Part shown: positions 16,140 to 24,532 of the stretch, one piece after another
Numbering within the stretch: the stretch's first letter is position 1
Layout: every line of letters begins with the position of its first letter
Assembly: GCA_937982515.1 (NCBI GenBank)
Contig: CALJMB010000223.1
Location: 1 to 54,412 of the forward strand
Reading direction: 5' to 3'
Length of the DNA: 54,412 nucleotides
Origin: an uncultured Balneolaceae bacterium
Lineage (GTDB): Bacteria; Bacteroidota; Rhodothermia; Balneolales; Balneolaceae
The notes under the pieces: generated by a model
Seen by the model: only the letters and a program-made list of their open reading frames with translations
Databases searched by the model: none
What the model was told of the DNA's origin: nothing
Translations under genes and position numbers: made by a program

Positions 16140-17328
16140 CACGAAACCAACATATCAGGAAGGGCTGCTGCATTGGATTTGGAAATCCCTGAACCTTGAT
16201 TTGTCCGGCCTGTATACAGATGAGGGGTTGCCCTTAACTATATTTGATACCGGGATCCTTAACCATTCCGACGGGCCCGACTTCCTTAATGCCTGCATAA
16301 AAATCGGCGATGTAAAATGGTTCGGCGATGTAGAAATACACTGGAATGAACGAGACTGGATGCTTCACCGCCATCACAAAAATCCTGTTTTCAATCGGGT
16401 AGTCCTGCACGTTGTCTACAACGACAGCGGTATTAAAGAGCGCCCTGTGGTGGTGCGGCAAGATCAAACCCCTATCCACACGCTTCGCCTTAAGCCTTTC
16501 CTGACAAAGCCGCTGCAGTCATTCCTGGAGCGGTTTAACCAGCCTGGTACTTTGCCCTGTGCCGGCCATATCTCTTTTATCTCCCAAAATGCTTTTATAC
16601 AGCAGCTTGGAAAAGCACAAAAACAATATTTTGAGCAGAAGGTCGACGATCTTCTGCAGTGGTATGATTCGGCGCTTCCTCCTTCCCGTGCCTGGGTGGC
16701 CATGCTGTCTCTGGCACTGTTTGACGGCCTTGGCATCGCCTATAACCGTGAGCCGATGCAGAAGCTGTGCAAACAGTTGCTGACCTGCCTTTCAGATAAT
16801 CTTTCCAGATCCGGGCTCATCTGTCTGGCAGAAAAGGCATCAGAAATTAATTCCCCTTCCCCCTCATGCACCTACAGCTGGAAACACAAAAGCTGCCGTC
16901 CATCCAATCATCCTGCCGTTAGGATAAAACAAGCCGCAGAATGTTTATGGTTCATACACCGGCTCCCATTCGAACATTGGCTGAAACAGGACAGCTTGCA
17001 ACTTTGGAAACAGCTTCTAAACCAGGTTCATACCCAACCCGGTATTGGCAGCGAACGAGCCAGCATCTTATTCGGAACCGTCTGGCTTCCCGCCTTCTTC
17101 ATCCTGGGCAACCTCTTTGGCTCCACTCACATATCTGCCACTGCTTATGATAACTGGCTGAATCACAGAGTAAAGCTACCCCGCTCTCTTTTGCGTGCCT
17201 TCCAATCGCTGGATATTCCCGCTGATACCTATCAGAATAATTTGGGCGCCGTCTATCAGCTTCGATCCTATTGTACCCCCCGCAAGTGTGAAGGCTGTGA
17301 AGTGTTTAAAACTATAATTTCCTCTTGA
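16132..17328 (+). CDS. DUF2851 family protein
   Basis: 398 residues. The N-terminal region (YQEGLLHWIWKSLNLD, TGILNHSDGPDFLNACIKI, GDVEIHWNERDWMLHRHHKN) is the DUF2851 signature found in Bacteroidota and relatives. It contains conserved acidic and His residues that hint at a metal or nuclease-like site. The C-terminus ends in a Cys cluster (YCTPRKCEGCEVF), a possible metal-binding knuckle. No signal peptide or membrane segment. The start is GTG at 16132, overlapping the previous gene by 8 bases. Function unknown; coupling to a membrane protein suggests the two act together. Confidence 0.82.
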   Translation: MRNTKPTYQEGLLHWIWKSLNLDLSGLYTDEGLPLTIFDTGILNHSDGPDFLNACIKIGDVKWFGDVEIHWNERDWMLHRHHKNPVFNRVVLHVVYNDSGIKERPVVVRQDQTPIHTLRLKPFLTKPLQSFLERFNQPGTLPCAGHISFISQNAFIQQLGKAQKQYFEQKVDDLLQWYDSALPPSRAWVAMLSLALFDGLGIAYNREPMQKLCKQLLTCLSDNLSRSGLICLAEKASEINSPSPSCTYSWKHKSCRPSNHPAVRIKQAAECLWFIHRLPFEHWLKQDSLQLWKQLLNQVHTQPGIGSERASILFGTVWLPAFFILGNLFGSTHISATAYDNWLNHRVKLPRSLLRAFQSLDIPADTYQNNLGAVYQLRSYCTPRKCEGCEVFKTIISS

Positions 17329-17379
17329 TTACAAATCAGTAAATTCATATCATCTGAATCTGTCGAAACCAGCAAATAT

Positions 17380-17450
17380 TGCCCGGTCGTCTAATGGCAG
17401 GACAGCGGGTTTTGGTCCCGTCAGTGGGGGTTCGAGTCCTCCCCGGGCAA
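17380..17450 (+). tRNA. tRNA-Gln (anticodon TTG)
   Basis: A full cloverleaf can be drawn in 71 bases: a seven-pair acceptor stem starting with the unusual T1-A72 pair, which is also typical of tRNA-Gln in other bacteria. The anticodon stem GCGGG/CCCGT holds the loop TTTTGGT, giving anticodon TTG. The T-stem GGGGG/CCTCC holds the loop TTCGAGT. CCA is not encoded (CAA follows the discriminator A). It lies just upstream of prs, in the order tRNA-Gln, prs, rplY, pth that is common in bacteria. Confidence 0.95.
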
Positions 17451-17542
17451 CAATAACACTACATATTGATGCCTCAAGAATAGAAGGATGTCTGTAAAGC
17501 CATCCTTTTATTTTATTTTCAATAATCGAATAGTTAGCTCTC

Positions 17543-18475
17543 TTGGATACACCTTTAGCTATATTTGCCGGTCGAAGTAATTTAGCTCTGTCTCGGGCTA
17601 TCGCCGAACAATATGGAACTAAACTTGGTAAAGTCACCGTCAAGCCTTTTTCTGATGGCGAACTCTATTGTAAATATGAGCAAAGTATCCGCGGCGAAGA
17701 TATCTTTATTGTGCAGTCGACACCCCCACCGGGTGACAACATTATCGAATTACTGTTACTGTTAGATGCCGCAAAACGCGCATCTGCGAAACGGGTAACA
17801 GCGGTAATACCTTATTTCGGATATGCCCGGCAGGATCGTAAAGATCAGCCACGGGTGTCCATTGCTTCAAAGCTGATGGCCAATTTATTGACCAAGGCAG
17901 GGGCTGACAGAATTTTAACCATGGATTTGCATGCAGCTCAAATTCAGGGTTTTTTTGATATACCTCTGGATCATCTATATGCCAGCCGTCTGTTCATCGA
18001 CCATTTCAGAGAAAATCCGATTGAAAATTTGGTCGTCGTTGCGCCGGATGTAGGCAGTCTCAAGATGTCCCGCTCATATGCCAAGAGATTGGGTGCCAGC
18101 CTGGCATTCATTGATAAAAGAAGGCCAAAGCAAAATGTTGCGGAGGTCATGAATATTATCGGTGAGGTGGAAGATAAAAACATATTAATCGTTGATGATT
18201 TAATCGATACTGCGGGCACCCTGACTAATGCGGCTACGGCTCTTAAGGAACGGGGAGCACTGAATATCGTTGCGACCTGCTCACATCCGATTTTGTCGGG
18301 GCCTGCGTATCAGCGAATTGAAGATTCACCTATCGATCAGTTGTTGGTAACCGACACAGTGCCCTTGCGTAAACCCTCACATAAAATAAAAGTATTAAGT
18401 GTGGCAGGTATTTTTGCAGAAGCGATTCAACGAATCCATACCAATGATACGATAAGCGCACTTTTTGATGATTAA
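17543..18475 (+). CDS. prs: Ribose-phosphate pyrophosphokinase
   Basis: Makes PRPP from ribose-5-phosphate and ATP for nucleotide, histidine and tryptophan synthesis. The 310-residue sequence has the N-terminal AIFAGRSNLALSRAIA, the catalytic flexible-loop region YARQDRKDQPR (about 93-103), the divalent-metal/ATP region MDLHAAQIQGFF (about 127-138), and the PRPP-binding loop ILIVDDLIDTAGTL (about 214-227). The start is TTG at 17543; no in-frame ATG fits the family N-terminus. It opens the prs-rplY-pth-hppA run; the 128-base gap to rplY leaves room for a second promoter. Confidence 0.96.
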   Translation: MDTPLAIFAGRSNLALSRAIAEQYGTKLGKVTVKPFSDGELYCKYEQSIRGEDIFIVQSTPPPGDNIIELLLLLDAAKRASAKRVTAVIPYFGYARQDRKDQPRVSIASKLMANLLTKAGADRILTMDLHAAQIQGFFDIPLDHLYASRLFIDHFRENPIENLVVVAPDVGSLKMSRSYAKRLGASLAFIDKRRPKQNVAEVMNIIGEVEDKNILIVDDLIDTAGTLTNAATALKERGALNIVATCSHPILSGPAYQRIEDSPIDQLLVTDTVPLRKPSHKIKVLSVAGIFAEAIQRIHTNDTISALFDD

Positions 18476-18603
18476 ATGTTTGCGGCGAAAGTACGGAAGC
18501 TGTGGCACACTAAATATTCAATTATAATTTCTTAACTGAAAAAGCCCAACATGAAATTCTTGTGATTTTGTGTTTTGGTGGCCTAAATTAATCTGTTAGA
18601 ACC

Positions 18604-19284
18604 ATGACTACTCCAAAAGTTGTAGAATTAGAAGGGAAATTAAGGGATACCGGCCGTAAAGCGGTCGATGCTTTGCGCGATTCAATGCGGGTTCCGGCGG
18701 TTCTCTATGGCCCCAAAGTTGCTGAGAATCTCCATCTCTCCGTTGATGAACTGGAACTGGAAAAACTTCTTTCTGTCAGTAAAAGGCAAATCCTTGAACT
18801 TAAGATCGATGGGTCGACGTACAGAACCCTGCTTAAAAAAGTGGAGTTCCATCCTATCAGCGACCGTCCGATTCACGTCGACTTTTATGTCTTGGATAAG
18901 GAGCACAAAGTAACGCTGAGTATTCCTATCCTGCTTACCGGAACTCCGATCGGTGTAACTGAAGGAGGCGGCCGTATTTTTCAGCCGATGCATATTCTGC
19001 GCATCCGTGTTTATCCCGACAATATTCCCGGCGACTATTCCATCGATATCAGTGAACTGAACATTGGGGATTCTCTGCACGTCAGAGATCTCGACCTTTC
19101 GGATATTACTCCTTTGGATGATCTGAGCCGGACTATTGTAACCATTCGTCCTCCGAAATCCGAAGCTCTGCTTACTTCTTCTCTTGCTACCGAAACACCC
19201 GGCGAGGAAGAAGAGGAATTTGCTGAAGGAGAAGGACCTGCAGAGGGAGAAGCTCCTGAAGGTGGTGAAGAAGAAACAGAATAA
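18604..19284 (+). CDS. rplY: Ribosomal protein bL25 (Ctc form)
   Basis: 226 residues: an N-terminal 5S rRNA-binding L25 domain (about 1-95; GKLRDTGRKAVDALR, VPAVLYGPK, VEFHPISDRPIHVDFYVL). A C-terminal TL5/Ctc beta domain follows (about 100-185). The last 30 residues are a strongly acidic, Glu-rich tail (GEEEEEFAEGEG...EEETE) typical of the long form. It binds 5S rRNA in the large subunit's central protuberance. The ATG at 18604 is followed 26 bases after the stop by pth, an arrangement seen widely. Confidence 0.95.
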   Translation: MTTPKVVELEGKLRDTGRKAVDALRDSMRVPAVLYGPKVAENLHLSVDELELEKLLSVSKRQILELKIDGSTYRTLLKKVEFHPISDRPIHVDFYVLDKEHKVTLSIPILLTGTPIGVTEGGGRIFQPMHILRIRVYPDNIPGDYSIDISELNIGDSLHVRDLDLSDITPLDDLSRTIVTIRPPKSEALLTSSLATETPGEEEEEFAEGEGPAEGEAPEGGEEETE

Positions 19285-19309
19285 GTTTCCTAAACCAGTG
19301 TAGCTATTT

Positions 19310-19867
19310 ATGCCTGTTATTATAGGTTTGGGAAATCCGGGAAGTGCCTACGCTGGTTCGCGCCATAATATAGGATTTGATTTAATCGACCGGCTTGCGG
19401 CTTCGCAATCGGTAAAACTAGGGCCTGGTAAAGGCCCTTTTTATATAGGTACAGGGCGGTATCAAACTAAAAAGCTGATACTGGTCAAACCGACAACCTA
19501 CATGAATCGCAGCGGTGATGCCGTCCGTCAGGTACTAAACTGGTATAAGATGGGAGTAGACCAGTGCCTGATATGTTATGACGACCTGGATCTACCTCTC
19601 GGAACTATTCGGCTCAGATCAAAAGGAAGTGCGGGAGGACATAACGGCATTAAAGATATCATCCAAAAACTGGGTGTCAACACGTTTCCCCGTCTTCGTA
19701 TGGGAATAGGTGATAATTTCCCGAAAGGGCAGCAAGTCAATTATGTACTTTCTAAATTTGATGCCAATCAACGGCCGGTTGTGGAGAGCATGCTGGAAAA
19801 AGCTTTGGATGCCTGTCTCTGCTATGTAAGTGAGGGTATCGAAGCTGCAATGAATATGTATAATTAA
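19310..19867 (+). CDS. pth: Peptidyl-tRNA hydrolase
   Basis: Frees tRNA from prematurely dropped peptidyl-tRNA. The 185-residue protein keeps the catalytic set: Asn in GLGNPGSAYAGSRHNIGFD (about 6-24), the catalytic His of the same motif, Asn in TYMNRSGDAV, and Asp in CYDDLDLPLG (about 90-99), plus SAGGHNGIKDI. Length and motifs match bacterial Pth. It sits 26 bases after rplY and 36 bases before hppA on the same strand, so co-transcription with rplY is likely. Confidence 0.96.
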   Translation: MPVIIGLGNPGSAYAGSRHNIGFDLIDRLAASQSVKLGPGKGPFYIGTGRYQTKKLILVKPTTYMNRSGDAVRQVLNWYKMGVDQCLICYDDLDLPLGTIRLRSKGSAGGHNGIKDIIQKLGVNTFPRLRMGIGDNFPKGQQVNYVLSKFDANQRPVVESMLEKALDACLCYVSEGIEAAMNMYN

Positions 19868-19903
19868 TCGACCACTAACGCTGACAAATAATCAAAAGCT
19901 GAT

Positions 19904-22093
19904 ATGAATACCTTAATAACCTATTTAATTCCGGTAGCGGGAGTCTTGGGACTGCTGTATACTTTTTTTAGATCATCCTGGGTTTCCAGACAGGAGATCG
20001 GAACTGATAAAATGGCAACGATAAGCTCCCATATTTCCAAAGGGGCTATGGCTTTTCTTAGAGCCGAATACAAAGTTCTGGCTGTTTTTGTGATTTGTGT
20101 TGCTATTCTTCTGGGCTGGTCTGCAGATTCTGAAACTTCTCACTGGCTGGTAGCCGTTTCTTTCATCATTGGGGCATTCTGTTCCGGACTGGCCGGATTC
20201 ATCGGAATGAAGGTGGCTACAAAAGCTAACGTCCGCACCACACAAGCAGCCCGGTCCAGTCTGGGAGAAGGGCTGAACATCGCCTTTGCCGGAGGATCGG
20301 TAATGGGACTTGGAGTTGTAGGCCTGGGTGTTCTCGGTTTAGGAGTGCTCTTTCTTTTCTTCGAAAATCTATTCGGCACTGATATTGACAGTATCCATAA
20401 AGTACTGGCTGTTATCACCGGTTTTTCGTTTGGTGCTTCTTCTATTGCCTTGTTTGCCCGCGTTGGTGGCGGTATCTACACCAAGGCTGCCGATGTAGGT
20501 GCCGATCTCGTCGGAAAAGTAGAAGCCGGTATTCCCGAAGATCATCCACTGAACCCCGCAACCATAGCTGATAACGTCGGAGATAATGTGGGTGATGTCG
20601 CCGGAATGGGTGCCGACCTGTTTGAATCTTACGTCGGATCGATTATCAGTACGATGGTACTGGGAGCTGCTTTTGTAGGCTTGGCCGGTTTTGAAGAAGC
20701 GGGTGCATTCTCTGGGCTTTCTGCCGTATTGCTGCCGCTGGCACTTGCTGCTGTCGGAATATTGACATCCATTCTGGGTACCTTTTTTGTACGTGTTAAA
20801 GAAGGGGGGAATCCGCAAAAGGCGCTTAATACAGGTGAGTTTATCTCAGCTTTTATCATGCTCATTGCCTCCTATCTTATCATCACCTGGATGTTGCCTG
20901 AAAGCTGGACCAACGGCGAGCTGGAATTTACGGCCAACGGAGTGTTTTTTGCTACCCTATTCGGCCTGGCTGCCGGCCTTTTGATTGGCCTAATTACCGA
21001 ATATTATACCGGAACAGGTACCCGCCCCGTTACCTCTATCGTCAGGCAATCAGTGACGGGCTCAGCAACAAATATCATAGCCGGTTTAGGGGTTGGCATG
21101 ATGTCTACCGCCATCCCTATAGTAATTATTGCCGTTGCTATTATCGGAGCCTATGAAATGGCCGGGCTTTACGGAATTGCCATAGCAGCTGTTGGCATGC
21201 TCTCCAATACCGGAATTCAGCTTGCCGTAGATGCTTATGGACCTATTTCTGACAATGCCGGCGGTATTGCTGAAATGGCTGAACTTCCCGGTGAAGTCAG
21301 AGAGCGCACCGACAAGCTGGATTCTGTTGGTAACACCACAGCAGCCATTGGCAAAGGTTTTGCGATCGGGTCTGCGGCGTTAACTGCGCTGGCTCTGTTT
21401 GCCGCCTTTATTACCTCCTACAATGCAACGCATGATGTAGCATTGACAGGTATCGATGTAACCCAGCCTAATGTGATTGCTTCCCTGTTCATCGGAGCTA
21501 TGCTTCCATTCCTGTTCTCTGCCCTTTCAATGAATGCCGTAGGGCGTGCAGCCATGGCCATGATTGAAGAGGTTCGGCGACAGTTCCGCGACATTCCGGA
21601 GCTCCGTGCCGGGCTCGACGCCATGAATCGTAATGAAGGCAAAAAGCTATCCGAATGGTCAGATGCAGACCGTAAAGCATTTGAAGCTGCTGACGGTAAG
21701 GCCGAGTATGAAAAGTGCGTGGCTATATCTACCACTGCTTCTATAAAAGAGATGGTTGTACCCGGCGTGCTTGCTGTTGTAGTACCTGTACTGTTTGGCT
21801 TCCTGGGCGGTGCCGAGATGCTAGGCGGCCTGCTGGCGGGTGTCACTGCTACCGGCGTCTTAATGGCTCTATTCCAGTCGAATGCAGGCGGTGCCTGGGA
21901 TAACGCCAAGAAAATGATTGAAGAAGGATTCGAACATGATGGCACATTACTAGCCAAAGGGTCTGAGGCTCATAAAGCCGCTGTTGTCGGAGACACCGTT
22001 GGAGACCCCTTTAAAGATACATCCGGTCCTTCTCTGAATATTCTCATCAAGCTTATGTCTGTAGTAGCGCTTGTTATCGCCACCATGATTTAG
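19904..22093 (+). CDS. hppA: Membrane-bound ion-pumping pyrophosphatase, K+-dependent type
   Basis: Hydrolyses pyrophosphate and pumps H+ and/or Na+ out of the cytoplasm. At 729 residues with about 16 membrane segments it has normal length. The catalytic motif ADVGADLVGKVEAGIPEDH (about 197-215) and DNVGDNVGDVAGMGADLFES are intact, as are DAYGPISDNAGG and GDTVGDPFKDTSGP near the C-terminus. The selectivity motif reads GNTTAAIGKG: Ala rather than Lys after GNTTA is known to mark K+-dependent enzymes. Sodium versus proton pumping was not decided. It ends in a strong terminator. Fits a halophile or marine lifestyle, an inference. Confidence 0.96.
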   Translation: MNTLITYLIPVAGVLGLLYTFFRSSWVSRQEIGTDKMATISSHISKGAMAFLRAEYKVLAVFVICVAILLGWSADSETSHWLVAVSFIIGAFCSGLAGFIGMKVATKANVRTTQAARSSLGEGLNIAFAGGSVMGLGVVGLGVLGLGVLFLFFENLFGTDIDSIHKVLAVITGFSFGASSIALFARVGGGIYTKAADVGADLVGKVEAGIPEDHPLNPATIADNVGDNVGDVAGMGADLFESYVGSIISTMVLGAAFVGLAGFEEAGAFSGLSAVLLPLALAAVGILTSILGTFFVRVKEGGNPQKALNTGEFISAFIMLIASYLIITWMLPESWTNGELEFTANGVFFATLFGLAAGLLIGLITEYYTGTGTRPVTSIVRQSVTGSATNIIAGLGVGMMSTAIPIVIIAVAIIGAYEMAGLYGIAIAAVGMLSNTGIQLAVDAYGPISDNAGGIAEMAELPGEVRERTDKLDSVGNTTAAIGKGFAIGSAALTALALFAAFITSYNATHDVALTGIDVTQPNVIASLFIGAMLPFLFSALSMNAVGRAAMAMIEEVRRQFRDIPELRAGLDAMNRNEGKKLSEWSDADRKAFEAADGKAEYEKCVAISTTASIKEMVVPGVLAVVVPVLFGFLGGAEMLGGLLAGVTATGVLMALFQSNAGGAWDNAKKMIEEGFEHDGTLLAKGSEAHKAAVVGDTVGDPFKDTSGPSLNILIKLMSVVALVIATMI

Positions 22094-22182
22094 TGTCATA
22101 CCTCACTAAAAGGCGGGTTACAAGTGCACGTAAGCAGGTAGTACTAAAGCTTGTATTTTATAATTTAATAACTCCTCTCTTC

Positions 22183-22215
22183 CCCCCGCGCCGCAAGGTA
22201 GCGGGGGTTTTTATT
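22183..22215 (+). terminator. Rho-independent terminator after hppA
   Basis: CCCCCGC and GCGGGGG pair across an 11-base loop and are followed by TTTTTATTTTATT on the plus strand, about 90 bases beyond the hppA stop. It closes the prs-rplY-pth-hppA run and separates it from the unknown gene at 22279. Confidence 0.9.
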
Positions 22216-22278
22216 TTATTACATGCATTATATTGCATATTATAAATTCCACTTAATATAAAATAAGCGATAAGCCAC

Positions 22279-22941
22279 ATGGATATTTTCAAACTTTTTT
22301 TCGATCACGATCTTCGCCTGGACCAACTGGCTAAACGCAATGCTAACAAAACCCAGGAGGAAACAGAGGCCTCCATCGAAGATTTTATGAGGCCTATTCC
22401 CACCTATTCTAAGTTTTATATAACCGGTACTCGCCTGGATGGTGAAATGTTTGGTATTAATGTACTGGCTCACTTTGACAGGATCATGGAGCAGATGAGC
22501 GATGTTTTCAGTGGATATAATTTTATCAGGGAATACGGTCCTGCGGATTCATTCAAGCAGGCCGTACAGACGGCTGAAATAGGAGAAGCCATTGTTATTA
22601 CCAAATCCGAAAACCATGGAGTTGATCCGGCCACGCTCCGTGTAGACAGTGAATCAAACGTGGGCCATTTTAAAGAAGAGCTTAGTGATGTATTACTAAG
22701 CGGGCATTTGGTTCTATACAAAGAGCATGCACACAATGGCTTTGACCTGCATCTGTTTTCAAAAAAAAATATATACGAATCCCTGTTCTACGCATTTAAA
22801 GAATTAATCAGTGACAGCTTCCGGTTCTTCAGTATAAACAGTAAAAGAATGAGAACGGAACAACATTTTTACTTTGAAACATGGACACTGGACCGTCCTC
22901 CTCACGGTGCAGAGGAAGTATTTCCAGAAACAGTTTTATAA
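22279..22941 (+). CDS. Conserved-looking protein of unknown function
   Basis: 220 residues, no signal peptide or membrane segment, mildly acidic. Composition and codon use are like the neighbours, and the frame is uninterrupted. Features: an N-terminal helix rich in charged residues (DHDLRLDQLAKRNANKTQEE), an aromatic patch (RPIPTYSKFYITGTRLDG), and a C-terminal region with several Phe/His (EQHFYFETWTLDRPPHG). I recognise no catalytic motif and cannot assign a family. It has its own upstream region after the hppA terminator and is followed by about 250 non-coding bases before pyrF. Confidence 0.7.
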   Translation: MDIFKLFFDHDLRLDQLAKRNANKTQEETEASIEDFMRPIPTYSKFYITGTRLDGEMFGINVLAHFDRIMEQMSDVFSGYNFIREYGPADSFKQAVQTAEIGEAIVITKSENHGVDPATLRVDSESNVGHFKEELSDVLLSGHLVLYKEHAHNGFDLHLFSKKNIYESLFYAFKELISDSFRFFSINSKRMRTEQHFYFETWTLDRPPHGAEEVFPETVL

Positions 22942-23189
22942 AACGCTTTACACTTCCACTTCATACTGGTTATCTCTTTGCGGCTGAAGGCAGCTCTTCC
23001 ACTGCCCAGGCGCATTGTCATTCAACGCGCCCTGGTATTTTAGGATGCGCATACGCATACCAAACCCAAACTGATGTCGGTTTGAAACACTCTATGAGAA
23101 GTCCGACAGCTGAAATCGCTTTTTTTCTTTTAGTTTATTTCGGATACCTTCATTCAATTGTTATCTTCCCTGCGAATAATTTTTTGAAG

Positions 23190-24029
23190 ATGACATATAT
23201 TGATAAACTCACAAAAGCTGTAGCATCAGGAAAATCCTGTCTGTGTGTCGGCCTGGATCCGAATCCGGACCTGATTCCTTCATCCCTGAAAAAGAAATAC
23301 CCGGATCCGGCCAGACAAGTCGTACACTTTCTCAAAAATGTGATTGATGCAACACAGGACGACTGCGCAGCCTATAAACCAAACCTTGGCTTCTTCGAAG
23401 CCCTGGGAGTGGAAGGGTTGCAGGCTTTTCAAGAAGTACTCGATGCCATTCCGCGGGATAAAGTTATAATAGCCGATGCCAAACGGGGGGACATCAGCTC
23501 TACGGCTGATCATTACGCCAAAGCCTATTTTAATGCCTTTAACGTCGATGCTATTACCCTAAACCCTCTGATGGGATTTGAAACATTAAATCCTTTTCTG
23601 AACTACCCGGATAAGGGTATTTATACCCTGACACTTACATCTAATAGCGGTGCAAATGATTTTTTAATGCAACCGTTCCGCGGGTATGCATCTATGGCTA
23701 TTTTTATTGCAAATAGCCTTTCCAGGCTACAGCGATCTCATACTACTCATCTGGGCATGGTTATCGGTGCGACCAAGCCGGACCAAATTGCCGATGTCAT
23801 TGATTATCATAACGAGGCTTCTCTGCTGATTCCCGGTATAGGTACTCAAGGCGGCTCAACATCCAGCCTACCGGATGTGTTGAAAAAACACAGGGGGATC
23901 CCCTTAATTAGCTCCAGCCGTAGCATTATTTATGCCGGAAAGGACAGCATTCACTGGAAGAAGGCCGTAGCTGAAAAAGCCAGAGATTTTAAACAGGCAC
24001 TACAATCCATCTCAAGCAATTATATCTGA
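23190..24029 (+). CDS. pyrF: Orotidine-5'-phosphate decarboxylase (subfamily 2)
   Basis: Last step of UMP synthesis: OMP to UMP and CO2. The catalytic Lys-Asp network lies in VIIADAKRGDISSTADHYA (about 87-105 from the chosen start). GLDPNPDLIPS near the N-terminus and LIPGIGTQGGS near 215 (phosphate-binding) mark the longer type 2 enzymes; 279 residues fits. The reading frame stays open about 100 codons further upstream, but that part does not resemble the family, so ATG at 23190 (MTYIDKLTKAV) was chosen. rnhA follows 10 bases after the stop, implying an operon. Confidence 0.94.
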   Translation: MTYIDKLTKAVASGKSCLCVGLDPNPDLIPSSLKKKYPDPARQVVHFLKNVIDATQDDCAAYKPNLGFFEALGVEGLQAFQEVLDAIPRDKVIIADAKRGDISSTADHYAKAYFNAFNVDAITLNPLMGFETLNPFLNYPDKGIYTLTLTSNSGANDFLMQPFRGYASMAIFIANSLSRLQRSHTTHLGMVIGATKPDQIADVIDYHNEASLLIPGIGTQGGSTSSLPDVLKKHRGIPLISSSRSIIYAGKDSIHWKKAVAEKARDFKQALQSISSNYI

Positions 24030-24039
24030 TCCGGCTACT

Positions 24040-24477
24040 ATGGAAGAAATTATTATCTATACCGATGGCGCCTGCAGTGGCAATCCGGGGCCTGGTGGAT
24101 GGGCTGCTATATTGATCTGGAATAATAAAGAAAAAATCTTAACAGGAGGAGCACCGGCTACAACTAATAACCGTATGGAAATGATGGCTGTCATTAAGGC
24201 ACTTCAGGCATTACGGCGGCCATGTCATGCCAAAATTCACAGCGACAGCGCCCTTATTATCAATGCTTTTAAGCAAGGGTGGGTCAGGAACTGGATCAGA
24301 AGAGGCTGGAAAAAGGCAGATAAGAAACCGGTTGAAAATAAAGACTTGTGGCAGAAGATGCTCGCAGCTATGGAGAATCACAAAGTTACCTGGATCAAAG
24401 TTAAAGGGCACGCGGATAACGCGCTAAACAACCGTGTGGATGCGCTGGCTGTGGAGGCTTGCAAAAAATACCAGTAG
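24040..24477 (+). CDS. rnhA: Ribonuclease HI
   Basis: Cuts the RNA strand of RNA-DNA hybrids such as R-loops and Okazaki primers. The 145-residue enzyme keeps the four acidic catalytic residues: Asp in TDGACSGNPGPGGWA (about 8), Glu in NNRMEMMAV (about 48), Asp in HSDSALIINAF (about 69), and Asp in HADNALNNRVDALA near 133. The basic protrusion (QGWVRNWIRRGWKKADKKPV) needed for hybrid binding is present. Start ATG at 24040, 10 bases after pyrF; convergent with tsaD. Confidence 0.97.
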   Translation: MEEIIIYTDGACSGNPGPGGWAAILIWNNKEKILTGGAPATTNNRMEMMAVIKALQALRRPCHAKIHSDSALIINAFKQGWVRNWIRRGWKKADKKPVENKDLWQKMLAAMENHKVTWIKVKGHADNALNNRVDALAVEACKKYQ

Positions 24478-24532
24478 AAAGCAGCAAGCCTAAAGTAGAA
24501 ACTTACCGGCCCTTCTGGCTTAATTCTTTCTG

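Noticed and set aside
22881..23189. N-terminal extension of pyrF
   Set aside because: The open frame continues upstream, but the extra 103 residues do not resemble OMP decarboxylase; ATG at 23190 gives the family N-terminus.
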